Source: an uncultured Candidatus Melainabacteria bacterium (GTDB taxonomy: Bacteria; Cyanobacteriota; Vampirovibrionia; Gastranaerophilales; Gastranaerophilaceae). From it: a stretch of DNA of 11,786 nucleotides. The notes beneath the pieces were generated by a model. That model was not told the DNA's origin. It made no database searches and worked only from the letters and a program-made list of their open reading frames with translations. Below, piece after piece: positions 5,961-11,786 of the stretch. Numbering within the stretch: position 1 is the first letter of the stretch; every line of letters starts with the position of its first letter. The stretch covers positions 1 through 11,786 of the forward strand of contig CAKVGS010000047.1 in NCBI GenBank assembly GCA_934747335.1, in the 5' to 3' direction. The position numbers were made by a program, and so were the translations under genes.

Positions 5961-7568
5961 ATGCAAATTTTAATAAACCAGAAAATTTTTAGTAATTTTA
6001 ATAATTTAGTTAGTTTTACGTCAAAAAAAGAGTTAAAAAATTTTTCTAATCCTTTAATGGAAGATAATGCAGCTTTTGAAGCAGTTTCGTTAGCAAAATC
6101 TTCTGACGGTGTCGCTCAAGTGGCGATGCAAAAAAAATCAGCCGAAATTTCTTCGGAAGTTCAACGAAGAGTTCAAGAATTTGCAAAAAGATTTGGAGTA
6201 AGTTCTGACGTGTTTTTAAAAATTGCTCAAAAAGAACCGGAATTTTTTAATAGGAATTTGGAAACATTAGACAAAAATATTACTGAGTCAGCACAAAGGT
6301 TTGGCGTTTCTAAATCTCAATTTGTAGATGCCGCATTAAAACAACCTCAATTATTTTATCAATCACTTGAAACATTGGATAAAAATATTACTGATTCAGC
6401 AAAAAAGTTTGGCGTTTCTAAACCCCAATTTGTAGAAGCTGCATTAAGACAACCTCAATTATTTTGTCAATCACCCGAAACATTGGATAGAAATATTACT
6501 GAGTCTGCACAAAGGTTTGACGTTTCTAAATCCAAATTTGTAGACGCAGTATTAAAACAACCTCAATTATTTTGTCAATCATCTGAAACATTAGACCGAA
6601 ATGTTACTGATTCAGCAAAGAGATTTGGCGTTTCTAAATCCAAATTTGTAGAAGCTGCATTAAAACAACCTCAATTATTTTATCAATCATCTGAGACATT
6701 GGACAGAAATATTATTGACTCAGCGCAAAGGTTTGGCATTACTAAAATTCAATTTGTAGACGCCGCGTTAAAACGACCTCCATTATTTTGTCAATCATTT
6801 GAAACATTAGATAGAAATATTACTGATTCGGCGCAAAGATTTGGCGTTACTAAAACCAAATTTGTAGATGCCGCATTAAAACAACCTCAATTATTTTGTC
6901 AATCACCTGAAACATTGGATAGAAATATTATTGATTCAGCACAAAGGTTTGGCGTTTCTAAAACCAAATTTGTAAATGCCGCATTAAAACAACCTCAATT
7001 ATTTTGTCAATCACCCGAAACATTGGATAGAAATATTACTGAGTCCGCAAAGAGATTTGGAGTTGAGAAATCAAAGTTTGTAGAAGTAGCATTAAGACAA
7101 CCTCAATTATTTTATCAATCACCTGAAACATTGGATAAAAATATTACTGAGTCCGCACAAAGATTTGGTGTGACTAAAACAAAATTTGTAGAAGTTGCAT
7201 TAAAACGACCTACCTTATTTTCTAGTCTACCCGATACATTGGAAACGAAAGCAAGGATATCTTCCTATTACAAAGAGTTGAAAAATCAACCGATTAATAA
7301 ATTGTTAGAATGCTTATCTTTGCAGGCAAATAAACATTTATTAGCTCAGGTATTGGGTGTTTTAATAAATCAACAAACAGAAAAAAATGTTTCTGTGGTA
7401 ACAAGCACTAAATATAATCAAATTAAAGAATTTTTAGAAAAAAATTCCGGCAGCTATGATTTAAAAATTCATGATAGAAAAATAGTAACAGAAAAATTAC
7501 TAGAGTTTTCAAGTCAGTTGGAAAAAGAATTGTTGAATAAGGTGAAGTTTAATTTTAAAGTTATTTAA
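5961..7568 (+). CDS. 36-residue helical-repeat protein, mTERF-like spacing
   Basis: The 535-residue protein is dominated by tandem repeats. After a polar, Asn/Phe-rich N-terminus (1-60), a degenerate unit lies at about 67-100. Nine units of exactly 36 residues follow (101-424), with consensus ETLDrNITeSAqRFGVSKsK followed by FVdAALKQPQLFyQSp. A non-repeat helical C-terminus (425-535) begins with a half-unit, DTLETK. Residues constant in all nine include Phe14, Lys18, Phe21, Val22, Pro29, Leu31 and Phe32 of the unit. The Gly-to-Pro spacing of 14 and the order GVS...PxLF..S.E.L..N resemble mTERF repeats, nucleic-acid-binding helix pairs known mainly from eukaryotic organelle proteins. No signal peptide or membrane segment is seen. 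An alternative is a protein-binding helical solenoid. The start is uncertain: GGAGG at 5940-5944 is 16 nt from ATG 5961, longer than usual, but no other start fits. The gene is divergent from efp and overlaps the next gene tail to tail by 8 bp. Function unknown. Confidence 0.9.
   Translation: MQILINQKIFSNFNNLVSFTSKKELKNFSNPLMEDNAAFEAVSLAKSSDGVAQVAMQKKSAEISSEVQRRVQEFAKRFGVSSDVFLKIAQKEPEFFNRNLETLDKNITESAQRFGVSKSQFVDAALKQPQLFYQSLETLDKNITDSAKKFGVSKPQFVEAALRQPQLFCQSPETLDRNITESAQRFDVSKSKFVDAVLKQPQLFCQSSETLDRNVTDSAKRFGVSKSKFVEAALKQPQLFYQSSETLDRNIIDSAQRFGITKIQFVDAALKRPPLFCQSFETLDRNITDSAQRFGVTKTKFVDAALKQPQLFCQSPETLDRNIIDSAQRFGVSKTKFVNAALKQPQLFCQSPETLDRNITESAKRFGVEKSKFVEVALRQPQLFYQSPETLDKNITESAQRFGVTKTKFVEVALKRPTLFSSLPDTLETKARISSYYKELKNQPINKLLECLSLQANKHLLAQVLGVLINQQTEKNVSVVTSTKYNQIKEFLEKNSGSYDLKIHDRKIVTEKLLEFSSQLEKELLNKVKFNFKVI
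6261..7232 (+). repeat. Nine tandem 108-bp coding repeats
   Basis: Nine units of exactly 108 bp, each opening GAAACATT(A/G)GA, run without a gap or frameshift. Units 6 and 7 (6801-6908 and 6909-7016) differ at about 8 of 108 bases by eye, so the array is also conserved as DNA, which suggests recent duplication or gene conversion. Protein differences cluster at unit positions 5, 9, 12, 19, 20, 23, 33 and 36. Such an array is prone to changes of copy number. Confidence 0.95.
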
Positions 7569-9183
7569 AACTTCTATAATCCTTCATTTCATTAATAGCA
7601 AGCATATCAGCTACACGAGAAGCTTTTTTCTGTTCTTTAGTAATATGTGCATTAATCAATATTGAAGGTAGAGAACTTACAAGTATTACTCCGAAATATT
7701 TCATAAAGTTTTCTGCTTCCTGCATTTTGTTTGCAGCTTTCTTGTTTAGGAATTTAAGACCGATAATTGCACCAATACCTGAAAAGATTAAGTTTATAGG
7801 GAAGGCAGACGCTTGTCCCAATGCTTCAACGCTTTCCGAATATTTTTGAGAATTATCATCTACTTTGTTAAATGTTTTAAATGCATTTTTTTGTAATCTT
7901 TTTGCATCTTTTATTTGTTCGTCACTTAAATCCAGTTGTTCAATAGCTTTATAGAATCTTTTTTCTTCTTTTGCTTTTGTTTTTTTATAATTATTATATT
8001 CTTTCATGTCTTTATAAGCATTTTTTATAAAAGCAAAAATACCGTCTTTTTTCTTGTTATTAACGTTAAAATCTTTTACGTTATTAAGTTTTTCATCATC
8101 AACATATACAAAAGATTCGGGATTTTTCATCAATTCTTGTTTTACCTTGAATCTTCCGACTCTGGACGCGTCTTTAGAAATTTGTGCCATAAACATTGCA
8201 GAACCCATAGATGCCACTGTACCTATAACTTTTGTGACAAATGAGATTTTTGCAGCTGATTTAACTTTACAAGCGTTGAGAAGTTTTTCGATTAAAATAC
8301 TGCCGATTGCGGAGAATCCTAACACGCCCGTGAAAAGTGCTCCTGCTGCAAGTTCGGCATTTTCTGCGTAATCTTGTGATGCGATATCAATTTTTTCTAC
8401 GAGTTTTGTTAATAATTGTTGGTCTTTTTTTGCTTTTTCGATTTCATCAGAACTCATTTTGTCGTTAACATGTTTTTTATCGTTTTCAAGTTCTAATTCA
8501 AAGAGTTTTCTTTGTTGTTTGTATTCTTTGCTGTCACCCGCAAGTGATTTTAAAGAATTTATACCCAAACCTTCCATTAAAGCTGCTTTAACTTTATTTT
8601 TCCTGTCTTCTTCAAGAACAACAGTTTTTGAAATTTCTTTTGCTTCTTTAATTTGATTATCTGAGAGAATTGCAAAGCTGTTTGGATTATTCAGCTCTTT
8701 GCGCATTGCTTCAAAACGTCCTTTTCTTGATGCGGATACTTCCGCTTTAGCACCCCAAGCTTGCAGTGGGAATGAGGCAATTGTACCGATTAAACCACCT
8801 GCAACAGCAGGAATTATACTGTTTAACGCAACAGTTTGTTTTTTGTTTTTGCTAAGTTTAGAGATTAATCTTTGAACAGGTTTTAAACGTCCTGCCAAAA
8901 ATCCTAAACCCGCTCCTCCAAACATCAAGAATTCAAGTGCCATGCCCATTGCAGCTTCTGTTGCGGCTTCCGTGTCTTCTGCACGTTTTTGTGAATACTC
9001 ATCCATGATATCAATCGCTCTGATAAGTGTTTGACCGCGCTGTATATCTTCGTCAGAAACGGCATCGGGATTTTGTTTTAAATATGCCATGCGCTTAGCT
9101 TCTACTATATCTTGATTTTTTTTCCAAGATACGTAAGCAGGTTCATATTTTTTATATGATTTATAATCACCAAAAGTAGACAT
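7561..9183 (-). CDS. Triplicated multi-pass membrane protein of unknown function
   Basis: I do not recognise the family. The 540-residue protein contains three diverged copies of one unit, at about 6-216, 217-391 and 392-533. Each opens with a (D/E)xKxY motif (DYKSY, DSKEY, DMKEY), then a charged helical region and an SDEzI motif (43-47, 245-248, 420-424). Two hydrophobic segments follow (about 77-98 and 118-142; 278-298 and 313-335; 455-478 and 494-514), then an SR-containing basic segment (SRKGRF 152, SRVGRF 340, SRVADM 522). Units 1 and 2 close with NPNSF or NPESF. The C-terminus, EMKDYRSFK, repeats the opening motif a fourth time. No signal peptide or enzyme motif is seen; the architecture suggests a scaffold or membrane-shaping role, but that is a guess. 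AAGGA at 9193-9197 is 9 nt before the ATG. Its last codons overlap the repeat-protein gene by 8 bp. Confidence 0.85.
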   Translation of the reverse strand: MSTFGDYKSYKKYEPAYVSWKKNQDIVEAKRMAYLKQNPDAVSDEDIQRGQTLIRAIDIMDEYSQKRAEDTEAATEAAMGMALEFLMFGGAGLGFLAGRLKPVQRLISKLSKNKKQTVALNSIIPAVAGGLIGTIASFPLQAWGAKAEVSASRKGRFEAMRKELNNPNSFAILSDNQIKEAKEISKTVVLEEDRKNKVKAALMEGLGINSLKSLAGDSKEYKQQRKLFELELENDKKHVNDKMSSDEIEKAKKDQQLLTKLVEKIDIASQDYAENAELAAGALFTGVLGFSAIGSILIEKLLNACKVKSAAKISFVTKVIGTVASMGSAMFMAQISKDASRVGRFKVKQELMKNPESFVYVDDEKLNNVKDFNVNNKKKDGIFAFIKNAYKDMKEYNNYKKTKAKEEKRFYKAIEQLDLSDEQIKDAKRLQKNAFKTFNKVDDNSQKYSESVEALGQASAFPINLIFSGIGAIIGLKFLNKKAANKMQEAENFMKYFGVILVSSLPSILINAHITKEQKKASRVADMLAINEMKDYRSFK

Positions 9184-9312
9184 TCACACAATTCCTTGTA
9201 GTTACTTAAACACGAGTAGAAAAAATAAATTGCTACTTTTATATAAAATGTTTACATAAATTAATAATTATTAAACTTATTAACATTGATCATAAAATTA
9301 TAAAATTTACTC

Positions 9313-9340
9313 TTGGCAAAATTTTTTTTACTATTATAAT
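9313..9340 (+). promoter_or_regulatory. Near-consensus sigma-70 promoter for a small transcript
   Basis: TTGGCA (9313-9318, five of six consensus bases) and TATAAT (9335-9340, perfect) are 16 nt apart. It is the best promoter in the window. Transcription would begin near 9347 and give a leader of about 45 nt before the ATG at 9391. The rest of the 9184-9390 spacer is AT-rich and includes a perfect 14-bp palindrome, TTAATAATTATTAA (9261-9274), between this promoter and the divergent membrane-protein gene. Confidence 0.8.
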
Positions 9341-9390
9341 ATAAGATACACACCGAAATTAGATATACATTGTACCCGAAAGGACATAAG

Positions 9391-9564
9391 ATGATTAGTA
9401 GTGACATGGTTTTATCATCTAAAAACACAGAAATAGCAGTAAATTCAAATGATAAGCATAGTTATGCTTCAAATCCGAATACACTAATGATTAAATACAA
9501 GTTTCAGGCTAAAATTAGGCAATCACACGCGAATTTGTTTAATTTTATAAATGATACATATTAA
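9391..9564 (+). CDS. Candidate 57-residue small protein, unknown function
   Basis: The ORF starting MISSDMVLSSKNTE is supported by GAAAGGA at 9378-9384, 6 nt before the ATG, and by the strong promoter at 9313-9340. An in-frame TTG at 9370 precedes this site and is an unlikely start. The product is polar and Ser/Asn/Lys-rich, with no membrane segment, signal peptide or known motif. It ends NLFNFINDTY, and its stop codon overlaps the PLD gene stop (9561-9564), so the two genes converge. I know of no homologue. The transcript could instead act as a small RNA, or as an antisense RNA if it reads through into the PLD gene: no clear hairpin terminator follows, only a T run at 9568-9574. Confidence 0.55.
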   Translation: MISSDMVLSSKNTEIAVNSNDKHSYASNPNTLMIKYKFQAKIRQSHANLFNFINDTY

Positions 9565-11261
9565 TACTTTTTTTGACAGCCATTATCTGCTGCATCAATC
9601 AAACCGTCATAATCATTATCGATTCCATCGCTACAAGAACCGACAGACTCCCAACCTTCGGCTCTCGGATAACCTGTAAGCCATTTGTCAGGAATTTTAT
9701 CCCATTGATATAAAAAGAAGCGTTTCAAATATTTTGCAGCGTCTGCATTTTGAAGAACTATTGTATTTTCATCATTTTTATTTTCACCGCTTTTTGAAAA
9801 ATTCATTGAACCGATGATGGAATATTTATCATCCGTAATCATTGTTTTAGAGTGCATTTTACCTGCGTAGTTTTCAATTTTTACGGGAATTCCGTTTGCT
9901 CTTAAAACTTTGATTTTAGAATATTTGCTTGAAGCATTTAACGCATCGGCAATAAGCCTTACATCGACTCCGCGTTGTTTTGCACTGATTAAAGCTTCCA
10001 CTACACGGTTTTCAGTAATTACAAAAATCGGGATGTAAATATAATCTTTTGCACCTTCAATAATAGGCAAAACGGCATTGCTTATTGACTTATCCTGTGG
10101 TGAAAAATAAATTTGCATATTATTTGTATTATTGTTCGCTGTTGGAATTTTTGCAGAGTGAAATTTGCCATTAAACATTTGTTCAAATTCTGTTTTATAA
10201 ATTTTAGCTACGTCAGGTGAATTAATCACAATTATGTTGTTAGAATTAAAACCTGACATATCTGTGTGTGAAAGGTTTGCAGAGCCTGTAATTACTGTTT
10301 TGTTGTCTAAAATATAAAATTTATTGTGCATTGTAGAATTTGAATCTTTCAATCCTCCATCGTTTTGGGAATTCGCGATTAAGTTTACAAATTTAAAAGT
10401 GTCAGGATAAATATTTTGATTTTTTGTATCTACGTCATAAACCAATCGAATTTTAACACCGCGATTTTGCGCATCTTTTATCGCTTTTTCAATCTCAGGA
10501 GTTGATGAGTAACCGTAAATTGCCATATCTATTGAAATTTTTGAATTATTAATATTGGTTAAAATCTCTTTGCAGATGTCGCTTGAACAATTTCTATCAG
10601 GCTTAAGTTTAGTGGTCAAATCAGAAACAACGATTTTTATATTGCCATTAGAAAACGGTTTAAAATATATTTTTGCTTTTTCTATATTTGTTTGTTGTGT
10701 CTTTTTAGCAGACATTTTGGGAAATAATTTGTAATAATGACTTTTTCTTATTACTATAAAATCACCTTGAGCAAATTCTTTTGATATCGGATAAAATTTA
10801 TTGTCGACAAAAATTCCGTATTTTGTGTGCCTGATTGATTTTAACAGTTTATAGAATGCGGATTTTCTGCAAGGTTCGTTGTTTCTTATCCCAAAAGCAG
10901 AATTTTCCAGTTTCTTTTGGTAGCTGTATTTATAATAGATTAAATCTCCATTTTCAACCAAAACATCACGACCGTTCAGAAGATTTTGCGACCAATATTT
11001 GGCTAAATTTCCGATAATAAAAGCTTCGTCTTCGCTTATTTCAAGTTTTGTAGCAAGTTCTTTATTTTTTTGAGAATAACCGGCATCAAAAGTTTGAATA
11101 TTATCAAATTTTAAAATTTCATTGTTATTAAGTTGAATTTCTGTTGGTGAAATGACATTTTTGACACAAAACTCTTTGTCTTTTGGCAAAAGCGAAAATG
11201 CAATCAACAAAAGAATTACAAGAGTTGCTGTTAAAGTTTTAGTCTTGTTCATTATTGGCAT
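9561..11261 (-). CDS. Exported phospholipase D-family protein with Ca-loop-like tail
   Basis: This 566-residue protein has two PLD-superfamily HKD domains, which together form one active site for phosphodiester hydrolysis or transfer. Motif 1 is His312-Asn-Lys314 with Asp319 and GSAN (326-329). Motif 2 is His470-Ser-Lys472 with Asp477 and GSMN (484-487). Both are intact, so activity is likely. The N-terminus (about 5-25) is a signal peptide or membrane anchor. Residues 31-105 loosely resemble a staphylococcal-nuclease-type barrel (ISPTEIQLNNNEILKFDNI) without clear catalytic residues. The C-terminus, CSDGIDNDYDGLIDAADNGC (543-562), is a DxDxDG-type calcium-loop motif common at the ends of secreted bacterial proteins. 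The substrate (phospholipid or nucleic acid) is open. It overlaps the upstream deacetylase gene by 23 bp, suggesting one transcript and coupled translation. No clear Shine-Dalgarno is seen; ATG 11252 (MNKTKTL) is an equally good start. Confidence 0.92.
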   Translation of the reverse strand: MPIMNKTKTLTATLVILLLIAFSLLPKDKEFCVKNVISPTEIQLNNNEILKFDNIQTFDAGYSQKNKELATKLEISEDEAFIIGNLAKYWSQNLLNGRDVLVENGDLIYYKYSYQKKLENSAFGIRNNEPCRKSAFYKLLKSIRHTKYGIFVDNKFYPISKEFAQGDFIVIRKSHYYKLFPKMSAKKTQQTNIEKAKIYFKPFSNGNIKIVVSDLTTKLKPDRNCSSDICKEILTNINNSKISIDMAIYGYSSTPEIEKAIKDAQNRGVKIRLVYDVDTKNQNIYPDTFKFVNLIANSQNDGGLKDSNSTMHNKFYILDNKTVITGSANLSHTDMSGFNSNNIIVINSPDVAKIYKTEFEQMFNGKFHSAKIPTANNNTNNMQIYFSPQDKSISNAVLPIIEGAKDYIYIPIFVITENRVVEALISAKQRGVDVRLIADALNASSKYSKIKVLRANGIPVKIENYAGKMHSKTMITDDKYSIIGSMNFSKSGENKNDENTIVLQNADAAKYLKRFFLYQWDKIPDKWLTGYPRAEGWESVGSCSDGIDNDYDGLIDAADNGCQKKY

Positions 11262-11786
11262 AATTTGTTATTTCAAAACCCAAATTCTCGATTTTTTCTT
11301 TTAGTTTTTGATTTTTTGTAATCTGAAATTCTTCAAAATGATTATCAATTGTACCGTCTTCGTATCTGCAAGGATGAATAAGAGCTTCTACTACAACTTT
11401 ATCATATTTTATCGCCATTAAACCGTATGAAATTGCCAAACTGTTCATCATGGAAGTGAATGAAACGCCAAGCAAATAATCATTAGTAGTTAAACCGTAT
11501 TTAAAAACAGTTTTTTCATTTATAAGTGTAAAAAATTCTAAAAGTGCAACTTTAATTAGATTTATAGGATATTTACGATTTAAAATTCTACTTGCGTCTG
11601 GCATGAGATAAGGTTTTTCAAATTGTGTTCGGATTTGTTTAATACCATATTCTTTAGCTAATTTTGCCGTTAATTCAAAAATCTTTGGAATGGAATGAGT
11701 ATGCACATGAGAGTCGATATGAGTAACTTTTGTGCGGCTAATGACTTTTTCTATTTGAGCTCTGAATTCTTTTTCAATCTGCTCTA
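11239..11786 (-). CDS. YdjC/ChbG/HpnK-family carbohydrate deacetylase, 3' part
   Basis: The reading frame is open to the right window edge, so the N-terminus, with the family's Asp-Asp metal motif, is missing; about 182 residues are visible. The segment VTHIDSHVHTHSIPKIF, starting near 11727, is the YdjC-family metal-binding signature, read across a GTG at 11706 that is an internal Val and not a start. IHPCRYEDG near the C-terminus corresponds to the family's conserved HPG segment. Family members remove acetyl groups from N-acetylated sugars: ChbG on chitooligosaccharides, HpnK in hopanoid synthesis. The substrate here cannot be told. No chitobiose or hopanoid gene is in view. The 3' end overlaps the PLD gene start by 23 bp (14 bp if the later ATG is used), so both probably belong to one unit, perhaps acting on envelope or extracellular glycans and lipids. 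Confidence 0.85.
   Translation of the reverse strand, partial: EQIEKEFRAQIEKVISRTKVTHIDSHVHTHSIPKIFELTAKLAKEYGIKQIRTQFEKPYLMPDASRILNRKYPINLIKVALLEFFTLINEKTVFKYGLTTNDYLLGVSFTSMMNSLAISYGLMAIKYDKVVVEALIHPCRYEDGTIDNHFEEFQITKNQKLKEKIENLGFEITNYANNEQD

Noticed and set aside
6261..7232. CRISPR array or TALE-type DNA-binding repeats
   Set aside because: The repeats are coding, contiguous and without spacers, so not CRISPR. The 36-residue unit lacks the TALE repeat pattern and its paired specificity residues.
7936..8656. Plus-strand ORFs rich in Phe, Ser and Ile
   Set aside because: They are antisense to the triplicated membrane protein, whose internal repeat structure shows that the minus frame is the coding one.
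11239..11706. GTG at 11706 as the start of a short deacetylase gene
   Set aside because: The frame stays open to the window edge, and the family signature HIDSHxHTHS runs across this codon, so it is an internal Val of a gene cut by the window.

Overview
The window is AT-rich bacterial DNA carrying nine protein genes, one candidate small gene and several unusual repeats. The likely source is a Gastranaerophilales-type (Melainabacteria/Vampirovibrionia) member of the non-photosynthetic sister group of Cyanobacteria. This is inferred from an efp-accB-accC cluster (efp and accB are also adjacent in cyanobacteria such as Synechocystis) and from the opening coiled-coil protein, whose N- and C-terminal pattern I associate with this lineage. 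No rRNA or marker phylogeny is present to prove it.

Layout. (1) 117-1232 (+): a complete coiled-coil protein of unknown function, closed by a strong terminator. (2) 1432-2937 (+): a sodium/alanine-glycine symporter of the AGCS family with its own candidate promoter and terminator. (3) 2938-3122: a convergent spacer holding a terminator and two inverted REP-like hairpins with GTAG feet. (4) 5757-3123 (-): efp, accB and accC in one direction, giving translation elongation factor P, the biotin carrier and the biotin carboxylase. Both internal spacers carry the same roughly 116-bp palindrome-rich element. (5) 5961-7568 (+): a protein made mostly of nine near-identical 36-residue helical repeats whose spacing resembles mTERF repeats. 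(6) 9183-7561 (-): a multi-pass membrane protein built from three diverged copies of one unit. (7) 9391-9564 (+): a 57-codon ORF behind a near-consensus promoter and a good Shine-Dalgarno. (8) 11261-9561 (-): an exported or anchored phospholipase D-family protein with two HKD motifs and a C-terminal calcium-loop-like tail. (9) 11786-11239 (-): the 3' part of a YdjC/ChbG-family deacetylase gene, overlapping the PLD gene and probably co-transcribed with it.

The left half is housekeeping (fatty-acid initiation, polyproline translation, amino-acid uptake). The right half is accessory and lineage-specific: repeat proteins, a small gene and surface or envelope enzymes. Genes there are very tightly packed, with two convergent pairs overlapping at their stop codons. 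No tRNA, rRNA, CRISPR array, transposase or phage gene is visible.
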